A stretch of 64,000 nucleotides of DNA. It comes from Pseudomonas sp. WJP1 (GTDB lineage Bacteria > Pseudomonadota > Gammaproteobacteria > Pseudomonadales > Pseudomonadaceae). Every line of letters begins with the position of its first letter. Position 1 is the first letter of the stretch. The position numbers and the translations under genes were made by a program. Shown in pieces: positions 1 through 8,163 of this stretch. The notes below the pieces were generated by a model, which worked only from the letters and a program-made list of their open reading frames with translations, was not told the origin of the DNA and ran no database searches. Location of the stretch: NCBI RefSeq assembly GCF_028471945.1, contig NZ_CP110128.1, positions 3,336,501-3,400,500 on the forward strand. Direction: 5' to 3'.

Positions 1-3000
1 GCGCTGGCGAGCTGCTCGTCATCCAGGTTGCCGTTGTGTTGCGCCTTGTGATCGAGCAATCGCTTGTCGCGCTCCTGTACCAGGACACTGGCTTGTTCGA
101 TGGCTTTTTCGCTGTGTTGCAGGCGTTGGCGCAGTTCGCTCACATGGGCGTCGTCGACCCGCAGCAGGTCTTCAAGGCCACCGTCATCCAGCTCCGGGTG
201 ACGGGCGCGCCATTCGGCGATTTTCCCGACGAGTTCGCGGTGTTCACTTTCCAGCGTGTGCAAACGCTCTTGCTGCGCCTTGAGTTCGGCGGCGATGCGC
301 ACCAGTTGCGTCAGCACATTTTGCAGTTCCGTGGCGGTGGTGGCTTCGGCGTGGCGCGCCTGTTCCACATCCCGCTCAAGCTGCTGCTGCCACTGCTCGG
401 CGCTGCCGTGCGAGCCGAGCAATTGCCCGAGCGCGTGCTGGCTCGCCTGTTGTTGGCTGGCCAGCGCTGTGAACTGCTGCTCGGCGGTTTGCAATTGCTG
501 TACACGGGTCTGCTGGCGATCCTGTTCCTTCTCGAGGTTTTGCTGACGCTGTTGCTGCTCAGCGAGCTCTTCCTTCTGCTGATCGAGTTGCCCCAGGCGC
601 TCGGCGATCTGCCGGTCAAGCAACATGAAGGTTGCTGCGGGCTCGGTACGAAGCGCTTCCAGGGTATCGGCTGGCAGCAGGCTGGCGAAGGCGCTGAGTT
701 CTTCGTCCAGGCGCTGACGGTCATTGCCCAGTTCACGCTGCTGATTGTCCAGATGCTGGGCCGCGCTCTGATGTGCGGTCTCGGCATGGCGCAATTGCTG
801 GGTCAGGCGTGCCGCGTCCTGTTGCAGGGTGAGCAGCGCGGTTTGCCGTTGTTCGTCCTGGGTGATGCTTTGATTCAGCTGACTGTTTTGCTGGCTGAGC
901 CAGGCGCTGCGTTTGTCGGCGTCCTGATTAAGCAGCGTGGTGGCCAGCGGATGCGCTTGAAGGCTTGGCGCCAGGGATTGCTGCGCAGTTGCCAGTTGCT
1001 CCTGCTGTTGAAGAAGTTCCTTTTGCTGGGCGATCAGGCCGCCCACTTCCGCACGCAGTTCGCCCAGCTTTTCCTTGAGCTCATCGACGTTTTTTTGTGC
1101 GCTTGCCTGTTCGCTTTCATCAAAGCGACCCAGGCTTTGCAACAGGGCTTCGGGCTGATGATAAGGATGCTCATGGCTCCCGCAGACCGGGCACGGGTGG
1201 TCATCGAGCAACTGCGCGCGCAGTTCCTCGACGCTGGCGCTGCGGGCCAGGCGCTGGCGCTCCAGCAGTTCGCGGGTGACAGTCAGGGTCTGCTCGGCGA
1301 CGGCAAGTTCAGCCTTGGCCTTTACCCCGTCCTGGGTCAGGCGCTCGCGCTCTTGTTGCGCAGCGACCTGGCGTTGTTGCAACTCGGCGCCGCGCCGGTC
1401 CAGGTCCAGTTGGCTGTCCCACAGCCGGGTCAAGTCTTCGATGGCACGCAGTTGCTTGCGGTTGTCCTGCAACAGGCTACCGAGGATGCCGATCTGCTCG
1501 GCGACGGCATCCGGCTCGGCGCCGGCCTCCTTGAACAGCACCTCCAGTTGCTGCTTCTGCGCAGTGAAGGCTTGCGCGGTGCGCACGGCGTTCTGTTCGA
1601 GGTTCGCCAGTTCCGCCTGGCCCTTGTTCAGGCGATTGCCGATCAACATCAGCTGTTGCAGGCGATCACGGTAGGCATTCCAGGCATCGCTCAACGGCGC
1701 CAGATCAGCGCTTTGTGCAAGCTCGGCCGCCATGCGTTGCAAGTGTTCGGCAGCCCGGGCCTGTTGCTCGTGCAAGGTTTTAATCGCGCTCTGGCCCTGG
1801 GTGCAGGCCTGTTCGGCGGCCTGCCGGGCTTCGGCGCTGAGGGCGGCGTCCTTGGCCAGGCGGGCAAGGGTGCTTTGCTCCTCAAAAGCCTGGCGCAACA
1901 GCGGCGCACAGTCGGTTTGCCGTTGCTGTGCTTCGCCCAGGGCGATTCGGGTTGCGCCCAGTTGCTGTTCCAGCAGTGCCTGACGCTCGCTGAGTTCGCC
2001 CTGTTGCCGGGTATGCTGGGCTATCTGCTCTGCCAGGGGCGTCAGTAATGAATCGACCTCGGCCTTGCGGGCGAACTGATGCCGTTGCGGCGCGAGTTGT
2101 TCGAGACGCGTCAGCTGCAAGCGCTCGCCGGCCAGGCTTTCCCAAGTGTGCTGGGCACTGTGCAGTTGTTCGGCCGCGGCCAGTTGCGCGTCATGCAAAC
2201 GGCGCAGTTCTTTAAGCCAGGCGTCCTGCAGCTCAAGCTGCTTGAGCTGCGCCTGCTGCAATTTCAGCTGCTGTTGCGCGGCGTTGAAGCGCTCGTCGAG
2301 CTCGGCGCGCGCCTCAGGTGCCAGCGGCGTGACACCGCTGGCCTGATCCTGCAGCAGTTTGTGCGCTTCGCGGGTTTCGCGAGTCTTTTCGAAGGCTCGG
2401 CGGCCCAACCGGGTGTAGAGCGCCGTGTCGGTGAGTTTTTCCAGCAGTTCGCTGCGGTCGTTGTCATCGGCCTTGAGGAAGGCGCTGAACTCGCTCTGCG
2501 CCAGCAGCACGGCCCGGGTGAACTGTTCGAAATTCAGGCCCAGTGTGGCCTCGAGTTGGGTCTTGTATTCACCTTTCTGGCTGGCCAGCAGCTGATCCTG
2601 ATCGAGGTCGCGCAGGCTCTGGCGACTGGCTTGCAGCTTGCCGCCGGCCCTTTCCCGGGCGCGATTGGCCTCCCAGCGCGCGCGATAACGTCGGCCGTCG
2701 ACGCCGACAAAATCCACTTCGGCATAGCCTTCGCCGGTGCCGCGACGCAGCAGGGTACGTGGGTCGCCGGTGCCGATTTCGCCATCGGCGTCCGGCACCT
2801 TGGCGTCGCGCCCGGTGTTGTTCAGGCGCGGCACGGCGCCGAAAAGGGCCAGGCACAACGCGTCGAGCAGGGTGCTCTTGCCCGCGCCGGTGGGGCCGGT
2901 GATGGCGAACAGTCCGGCACTGGCCAGGGGTTCGGCGGTGAAGTCGATTTCAAACGGACCGGCCAGGGAGGCGAGGTTCTTAAGGCGGATGGCGAGGATC

Positions 3001-3005
3001 TTCAT
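1..3005 (-). CDS. sbcC: Exonuclease SbcCD subunit C (partial, C-terminus outside window)
   Basis: SMC-like ATPase subunit of the SbcCD (Mre11-Rad50 type) nuclease, which opens DNA hairpins and processes double-strand ends. The minus-strand frame opens with MKILAIRLKNLASLAGPF and a Walker A GPTGAGKST at about residues 37-45 (near 2880). A very long Gln/Glu/Leu-rich coiled coil follows, interrupted by the zinc hook CPVC, encoded at 1182-1193. The frame stays open to base 1, so roughly 1000 residues are present and the C-terminal ATPase half (signature, Walker B) lies outside. The ATG (3003-3005) overlaps the sbcD stop in an ATGA, so the two genes are translationally coupled. Identification is by motif, partner and length; no disruption seen. 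Confidence 0.95.
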   Translation of the reverse strand, partial: MKILAIRLKNLASLAGPFEIDFTAEPLASAGLFAITGPTGAGKSTLLDALCLALFGAVPRLNNTGRDAKVPDADGEIGTGDPRTLLRRGTGEGYAEVDFVGVDGRRYRARWEANRARERAGGKLQASRQSLRDLDQDQLLASQKGEYKTQLEATLGLNFEQFTRAVLLAQSEFSAFLKADDNDRSELLEKLTDTALYTRLGRRAFEKTRETREAHKLLQDQASGVTPLAPEARAELDERFNAAQQQLKLQQAQLKQLELQDAWLKELRRLHDAQLAAAEQLHSAQHTWESLAGERLQLTRLEQLAPQRHQFARKAEVDSLLTPLAEQIAQHTRQQGELSERQALLEQQLGATRIALGEAQQRQTDCAPLLRQAFEEQSTLARLAKDAALSAEARQAAEQACTQGQSAIKTLHEQQARAAEHLQRMAAELAQSADLAPLSDAWNAYRDRLQQLMLIGNRLNKGQAELANLEQNAVRTAQAFTAQKQQLEVLFKEAGAEPDAVAEQIGILGSLLQDNRKQLRAIEDLTRLWDSQLDLDRRGAELQQRQVAAQQERERLTQDGVKAKAELAVAEQTLTVTRELLERQRLARSASVEELRAQLLDDHPCPVCGSHEHPYHQPEALLQSLGRFDESEQASAQKNVDELKEKLGELRAEVGGLIAQQKELLQQQEQLATAQQSLAPSLQAHPLATTLLNQDADKRSAWLSQQNSQLNQSITQDEQRQTALLTLQQDAARLTQQLRHAETAHQSAAQHLDNQQRELGNDRQRLDEELSAFASLLPADTLEALRTEPAATFMLLDRQIAERLGQLDQQKEELAEQQQRQQNLEKEQDRQQTRVQQLQTAEQQFTALASQQQASQHALGQLLGSHGSAEQWQQQLERDVEQARHAEATTATELQNVLTQLVRIAAELKAQQERLHTLESEHRELVGKIAEWRARHPELDDGGLEDLLRVDDAHVSELRQRLQHSEKAIEQASVLVQERDKRLLDHKAQHNGNLDDEQLAS

Positions 3006-4246
3006 GGCTGTTCGTCCTCCATCTGCACGTCTTGCAGCAGCTCGGCAAAGTCCTTGAGGGTTTGCTCATCGACCTCGCTGCCGTAGTTGTCCTGCCAGGC
3101 GCGGCTGAACAGTTCCTGGGGCGTAAGCTGGTCCAGCTCGATCAACCCGGCGCTGTCATCGGCGCCTTCACGGCTGCCGTTGCCCGCGTATTCGGCGGCG
3201 ATGCGCACCAGGCGCACGGCTTTGCCCTGCAGGGCGGTTTCCACTTGATGGCGCAGGTCCGGCTGCGGCTCGTCCAGGCGCACCCGCACTTCCAGCCAGG
3301 GCTGGCGCTGGTAGTCGGCCAGCAGGTCAATGATGGGCAGGTCGGCAAGTTGCAGCAGGATGTCCGCCAGGGGTGCAGGGCCGATACGTTGCAGGTTGAC
3401 GGCGCGGGGGATCAGTTTCGGTTCGACGCTGACCAGGGTTTCGCCGTCGAGCGTGATGTCGAGAATCTGGTGCTGGTAGCCGATCTCCGAGAACGACAAG
3501 GGGATCGGCGAGCCGCTGTAGCGAATGCGCGCTTCGCCGTTGACCTTCTGTGGCTTGTGCAAATGCCCCAGGGCGACGTAGCTGATGGTCGGCCCGAACA
3601 GGCTGGCGGGCAGGGCCTCGGCGTTGCCGATGATCAGGCTGCGTTCGGAATCCTCCGACACCGAACCGCCGGCCATGTGCGCATGGCTGATGGCGATCAG
3701 CGCCTGGCCGGGCTGGCGCTTGGCATTGGCCGCTGCGATCAGCCATTCGTGAACTTGGCCGATGCCGCGCAGGTAGTCGTCGCCCAAATGTGCGCCGGTC
3801 ACTTCGGCTGGGCGCAGGAACGGCAGCGCCAGGCACCAGGCGGCGATTTCACCCCGGGCATCGGGCAGTGGCAACAACAGGCGTTCGGCGTCCAGTTGCC
3901 CGTCATCCAGCCACAGCACCCGGCCCAACGCGTGGGTACGCAAACGGCGCATCAGGGGCGCGGGCAGTTCGATCCGCGAACCGGAATCGTGGTTGCCGGC
4001 GATCATCACGATGGTCAGCAACGGTTGCTGCTCATGGGCGCTGACGATGAAATCGTAAAGACGTTCCTGGGCTTTGACCGGCGGGTTGACCGTGTCGAAG
4101 ATGTCGCCGGCGATCAGCAGCACATCTGGCTGATCCAGCTTGAGCTGGCGCAGCAGCCAGTCGAGAAAACAGCCGTGCTCAAAATCGCGATCCTGGCCGT
4201 GCAGATTCTGCCCGAGGTGCCAGTCGGAGGTGTGGAACAGACGCAA
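3002..4246 (-). CDS. sbcD: Exonuclease SbcCD subunit D
   Basis: Mn-dependent nuclease subunit (Mre11 homologue) of SbcCD, 414 aa, the usual length. Metallophosphoesterase motifs are in order: SDWHLGQ near residue 7, GDIFD near 48, GNHDSG near 86, SHAHMAGG near 190 and GHLHKP near 227. The C-terminal part is the SbcD capping/partner-binding region. It precedes sbcC with a 4-bp ATGA overlap, so one transcript should give both subunits. The ATG at 4246 is the first Met and directly starts the MRLFHTSDWH motif, which fixes the start. Confidence 0.96.
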   Translation of the reverse strand: MRLFHTSDWHLGQNLHGQDRDFEHGCFLDWLLRQLKLDQPDVLLIAGDIFDTVNPPVKAQERLYDFIVSAHEQQPLLTIVMIAGNHDSGSRIELPAPLMRRLRTHALGRVLWLDDGQLDAERLLLPLPDARGEIAAWCLALPFLRPAEVTGAHLGDDYLRGIGQVHEWLIAAANAKRQPGQALIAISHAHMAGGSVSEDSERSLIIGNAEALPASLFGPTISYVALGHLHKPQKVNGEARIRYSGSPIPLSFSEIGYQHQILDITLDGETLVSVEPKLIPRAVNLQRIGPAPLADILLQLADLPIIDLLADYQRQPWLEVRVRLDEPQPDLRHQVETALQGKAVRLVRIAAEYAGNGSREGADDSAGLIELDQLTPQELFSRAWQDNYGSEVDEQTLKDFAELLQDVQMEDEQP

Positions 4247-4592
4247 GGGGCAACTCCGCTACATGAAGTGATGGCCGCAAAGACAAATGACAGCGGCGAA
4301 AGGGGAGAGAGTTTACTGGCAAACGACTGTTGTTGCAGAACACCTTCAAAGGCCGGAACGTCGGCATTGGGTGATGAGAGCCAGCGACCGTCTGTCCTCA
4401 CTGTCAGATCTGTCAGTAGGCGCTGTAGCAAGGCGGGTATTCAATGGATTTGAGCATGGAGCCTTACAGTGCAAGGGACTGCCTTTCATTAGAAGAGCGG
4501 CGAGGTCGGTCGAGCAGTGACTGAAGTGGTTGGGGCGTTACATGTGATCCGTAGTTTATCCAAGCTGCAACGATTGTTAATGGAGAAATACA
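4247..4592. other. Divergent intergenic region sbcD / AA10 gene
   Basis: 346 bp between divergently transcribed genes, so it should hold both promoters. I see no convincing -35/-10 pair, REP hairpin or RNA structure. The AA10 gene has a GGAG at 4582-4585, 7 nt before its ATG. An in-frame TAA lies four codons upstream of that ATG, which excludes a longer N-terminus. Confidence 0.5.
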
Positions 4593-5948
4593 ATGTCACA
4601 GCGTCGTCCGAACACCATCAGCAGAAGCAACAATCCGCGTCATGGCCATGTTTTTTCCCCCTCCTCACGGGCACATTTTGAATGGCTCGCAGGGAGACTC
4701 GACGAAGGGGCTTTGAATCAGCGCGAGGGTGGCAAGTTTTTTCCCCTGACGACCGGCGGAGTCAGGGATGTTTTTGCCAAAGATGACGACGCCAACGTCT
4801 CGCCGCCTCCGGACGGAAAAATTGCCAGTGCAGGTCAACAGGCCGGGGCTTGGCTGGATGAGCCTGGAAGTCACTGGCAAAAACATGATGTGCGAAGCAG
4901 TGAAACGCTTGATATTTCATGGCATTTCAGCGCCAAGCACGCTGCTCGGCGCTGGAACTACTTCATGACGAAGGAGGGTTGGGATCCGGACAAGGTCCTG
5001 TCGCGCAGCCAGTTTGAAGAAGTGCCGTTTTACACGGTGCAAATCAACCTGCAACCGCATTGGGCCCATGGTGAGGCAATGTTGCCCGAGTCACCGACCA
5101 TCCATGGCGTTCCTCTGCCCAGGCGCAATGGCTACCATGTATGCCTGGCTGTTTGGGAAGTGGCGAACACTTCGATGGCCTTTTATCAGGTGATCGATCT
5201 GAACTTTGTGCCGCCCGACGGGGGAGGAGAACTTCCCGATACCCCAACCGGGCTGTCCGCTGTAAATGTCACTGACAAGCAGGTGCTGTTGAAGTGGAAT
5301 GCAGCAACCGGTCCGTTTCCGATTGTCTCCTACCGTATTTGGCGCAACGGCGGCTTTTTAGTCGAGGTAGAGTCGCCAAATCTTACGTTTGCCGACAAGA
5401 GCGTGGTGGCTGAAACTCAGTACAACTATGACATCTGCTCAGTCGATGATCAGGGCAAGGTTTCCGCACGAAGCCGGCCAATTCAAGTGCACACCTTGCC
5501 CGAAGGTGGAGAGGGTCCCACGGCTCCGACTAACTTGCACAGCATGGGCCAGACTGCGCAAAGCGTCAGCCTGATGTGGGGGGCATCCACCGGCACGGCG
5601 CCAATAGTGGACTACCTGATCTATCGGGATGACAGTCACATCAAAACCGTGAGCGCTACTCAGACCTCTTTTGACGACGCTGGTCTGACACCAAACACCC
5701 AATACCGCTACTCTGTGAAAGCGCGTGACCTGAACAACAAACTCTCGTTGTCCAGTAACGTCCTTAGCGTCAGAACCCAGGGTGACGGGGGCGAGCATCC
5801 GGCGTGGAAGCTGGGTACTCAGTATGCAAAAAATGACATTGTGAGCCACGCCGCAAAGAACTGGACCTGCATTCAAGCGCATACGGCACATACAGCGGAT
5901 TGGGCCCCTGGGGAGGGCGACAATGTGCTTTGGAAAGAACACGCCTGA
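4593..5948 (+). CDS. AA10 lytic polysaccharide monooxygenase with two FnIII domains and a chitin-binding module, no signal peptide
   Basis: Copper-dependent oxidative cleavage of chitin-like polysaccharide is the family role. Residues 17-208 match AA10 (CBP21/GbpA type). The histidine brace is His17 in RHGHVFSPSSRAHF and His116 in FSAKHAARRWNYFMTK, and the typical end FYQVIDLNF is present. Two fibronectin III domains (about 215-300 and 311-395) and a C-terminal CBM5/12-like module (about 404-451, W-x-Y-x-x-x-D-x-V) follow. LPMOs need the brace His as mature N-terminus, yet only 16 polar residues precede it and a TAA sits four codons upstream of the ATG, so no Sec signal is encoded. Export may be by another route (type VI, lysis, tailocin-like release) with proteolytic trimming. 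Single gene, REPIN downstream, base composition lower in GC than neighbours. Confidence 0.85.
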   Translation: MSQRRPNTISRSNNPRHGHVFSPSSRAHFEWLAGRLDEGALNQREGGKFFPLTTGGVRDVFAKDDDANVSPPPDGKIASAGQQAGAWLDEPGSHWQKHDVRSSETLDISWHFSAKHAARRWNYFMTKEGWDPDKVLSRSQFEEVPFYTVQINLQPHWAHGEAMLPESPTIHGVPLPRRNGYHVCLAVWEVANTSMAFYQVIDLNFVPPDGGGELPDTPTGLSAVNVTDKQVLLKWNAATGPFPIVSYRIWRNGGFLVEVESPNLTFADKSVVAETQYNYDICSVDDQGKVSARSRPIQVHTLPEGGEGPTAPTNLHSMGQTAQSVSLMWGASTGTAPIVDYLIYRDDSHIKTVSATQTSFDDAGLTPNTQYRYSVKARDLNNKLSLSSNVLSVRTQGDGGEHPAWKLGTQYAKNDIVSHAAKNWTCIQAHTAHTADWAPGEGDNVLWKEHA

Positions 5949-5971
5949 CCTGTTGACGGCTGCAAAGGCTT

Positions 5972-6043
5972 AAAAGATCGCAGCCTGCGGCAGCTCCTAC
6001 ACGGCGGATAACCTGTAGGAGCTGCCGCAGGCTACGATCTTTT
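5972..6043. repeat. REPIN (inverted REP pair), possible terminator
   Basis: Two 29-bp inverted arms, aaaagatcgcagcctgcggc... and its complement ending ...gctacgatctttt, separated by about 14 bp. This is a Pseudomonas REP family different from the 'gcgagcaggct' family found elsewhere in the window. It lies 24 bp after the AA10 stop and abuts the batD remnant, so it may end transcription from both sides. Confidence 0.85.
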
Positions 6044-6047
6044 GATC

Positions 6048-6199
6048 TTACTTGGGATACAACGGCGGCAACCCACTGTCCCCAACCGGATCCTGAACCC
6101 GTTCTGCCATCGGGATCGTACGAATCGCTCGCCACAAAACTTCCCCTTGCCAATGCTGACCGGTTTAGCTGTATAGCGCGCCGTTCAGGTCGTCGAGGC
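6048..6199 (-). pseudogene. Remnant of the 3' end of batD
   Basis: 152 bp that align without gaps to 8164-8315, the last 50 codons of the intact batD, with about 13 mismatches (about 91% by manual alignment). Read on the minus strand it gives the BatD tail including AIRTIPMAERVQDPVGDSG and a terminal PLYPK followed by TAA. A TAA also replaces the Glu codon after ALYS, so it is dead. Together with the intact copy it forms a direct repeat, offset 2116 bp, that brackets the ABC-F gene. Confidence 0.9.
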
Positions 6200-6573
6200 C
6201 TGTTGTTTTAAAAATGGGTGAGTGCCTCCACTTGATTGGTAGTCGAACGCTGACTTCTTGATGCACATTTGTAGGAGGTGTACTACGGAGTTCGCTGAAA
6301 GTTAATCATTTGTCATGGTTCCTTTCTAGAACAATTGATTGGTTTGTATTCGGCAGTTAGTTTGTTTATCTGATGTTGTCGTTACGCCTGCGATAGCTGT
6401 TTGTATCGCATGTTGCCGATATCCGCTCGGCCGGGCGTTGTCGTTTCTCAAGACGCAACATCTAGGTGAAATTCCCTTTCGTGACGGTCAGACGCTCGCT
6501 GTGCGGCTCGCACTTTATGGCCCCTCAGGTCTTCGTCGAGGCTTCAAACAGGCCGATTGTTCAAGGAAGCGTC
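6200..6573 (+). promoter_or_regulatory. AT-richer leader upstream of the ABC-F gene
   Basis: 374 bp without a credible gene, lower in GC than its surroundings. It should contain the promoter of the ABC-F gene. The frame upstream of 6574 is open from 6466 but has no family-like sequence. I see no clear attenuator hairpin or leader peptide, though ABC-F genes are often regulated that way. Confidence 0.4.
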
Positions 6574-8157
6574 ATGACTCAACGGTTACTCCAACTTGAT
6601 CAAGTGTCATTCAACCTGCCCGACGGGCGCGTGCTGTTCGATCACTTGAACCACACCTTCAGTACCAGGGCTACGGGAATCGTCGGCGCCAATGGCTGTG
6701 GCAAGTCCTTGCTCGGCCGGCTCCTGACGGGGGAGCAGCTGCCCACCAGCGGCATCGTCCGTCGCGAAGGGCGGGTTTACGTCGTGGCGCAGTTACTGGA
6801 ACCGGAGCGCTATCCCAACGTTGCCGCGCTGGCCAGGGTCGACCATATTCTGGCGGCGCTGGAGCGCATTGCCCAAGGGAGTGTCGACGATGACGACCAT
6901 TTGCTGGCAGTCGATCAATGGGATTGCGCCACACGCCTTGAGGCGCAGCTGCAGCAGATCGGCCTGGGGCACTTGAATGCCGAGGCGCGCACTGACGCAC
7001 TCAGTGGTGGCGAACGGCAACGGGTGGCGCTGCTGGGGGCGTGGTTATCCAGGGCCGACTGGCTCATTCTGGATGAGCCCAGCAATCACCTGGATATTGA
7101 TCAGCAGCACAAGCTCGCGCAGCAGATCGATCGCTGGCCCAACGGCCTGGTGTTGATCAGCCACGACCGCGGACTTCTGGAGCACGTGAACGAAATTGTC
7201 GAGCTTTCGTCCTTGGGGCTGGCGGTTTATGGCGGTAACTACAGTCAGTACGCGACGGCACGCGAGCAGGAACAGCAGTCGTTCCAGTCGGCATTGCAAG
7301 GGGAGCGGGCGCAGGCCAAGCGTGAGCAACGTGAGATGGTCGTGCAGATGGAGCGTCAGCAACGGCGTAATGCCCGCGGCGACCGTAAGGCCCGTGACGG
7401 CAATCAGACCAAGTTGATCACCAACGCCCAGAAAGAGCGAAGTGAAAACAGTCAGGGAAAATTGCGCCTCAATCAACAGGTGGCCCTGGAGCAGCAGCAA
7501 CAACGGATCGCCGAGGCTCGCGCGAGATGTGCGCCGGACATTCAACGGATGATGTTGTCCCCAGAAAGCGTAGTGCCCAATGGCAAGCTGATTGTGCAAC
7601 TCAACGACGTGATTCTCCCGTTCGGTTACGCGGCACCGATCAACCTGACGCTGACCGGGCCTATGCGCATGGCGATCCTGGGCGCCAACGGCAGCGGCAA
7701 GTCGACCCTGTTGCGAGTGATTGCCGGCCAACTGCGGGAACGCGAAGGCGAACTCATACGCAGTTGCCATGTCGGCTGGCTGGATCAACACGCCGGGTTG
7801 CAGTGCCCCGAACGCACGGCGGTGCAATGGCTTTACGAGAGTAATCCGGAGTTGCCCGAGGCCGAGGCGCGAACCCGGTTGGCGCAGATGGGCATTGATG
7901 CGGATCGTGCGGTGCTCAAGACCTGCCAATTGAGTGGTGGCGAACGCCTGAAAATAGCCCTGGCTGCGCAGCTATATGCACGGCGACCGCCGCAATTGCT
8001 GTTGCTGGATGAGCCGGACAACCATTTGGACCTGCCCAGCAGAATCGCGCTGGAGCAAATGCTAAATCAGTATCAAGGGGCATTGATCGTGGTTTCCCAC
8101 GATTGCGCTTTTTTACACGCTATTCATCTAGATACCGAATTTCATCTCAATAGCTAA
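6574..8157 (+). CDS. ABC-F family ATPase (ribosome-associated / antibiotic-protection type)
   Basis: Soluble tandem ABC ATPase without membrane segments; ABC-F proteins act on the ribosome in translation or antibiotic protection. The 527-aa product has Walker A GANGCGKS at 38-45, signature LSGGERQR at 143-150, Walker B LILDEPSNHLD at 164-174, an Arg/Lys/Gln-rich linker (about 225-320), second Walker A GANGSGKST at 370-378, LSGGERLK at 453-460 and LLLLDEPDNHLD near 475-486. Start chosen at 6574 (MTQRLLQLDQ), preceded by AAGGAAG; the open frame reaches 6466 but the extra residues are not family-like. It ends 6 bp from the convergent batD stop and is bracketed by the batD repeat, suggesting acquisition or local duplication. 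Which subfamily it belongs to cannot be set without a tree. Confidence 0.9.
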   Translation: MTQRLLQLDQVSFNLPDGRVLFDHLNHTFSTRATGIVGANGCGKSLLGRLLTGEQLPTSGIVRREGRVYVVAQLLEPERYPNVAALARVDHILAALERIAQGSVDDDDHLLAVDQWDCATRLEAQLQQIGLGHLNAEARTDALSGGERQRVALLGAWLSRADWLILDEPSNHLDIDQQHKLAQQIDRWPNGLVLISHDRGLLEHVNEIVELSSLGLAVYGGNYSQYATAREQEQQSFQSALQGERAQAKREQREMVVQMERQQRRNARGDRKARDGNQTKLITNAQKERSENSQGKLRLNQQVALEQQQQRIAEARARCAPDIQRMMLSPESVVPNGKLIVQLNDVILPFGYAAPINLTLTGPMRMAILGANGSGKSTLLRVIAGQLREREGELIRSCHVGWLDQHAGLQCPERTAVQWLYESNPELPEAEARTRLAQMGIDADRAVLKTCQLSGGERLKIALAAQLYARRPPQLLLLDEPDNHLDLPSRIALEQMLNQYQGALIVVSHDCAFLHAIHLDTEFHLNS

Positions 8158-8163
8158 AACCAA

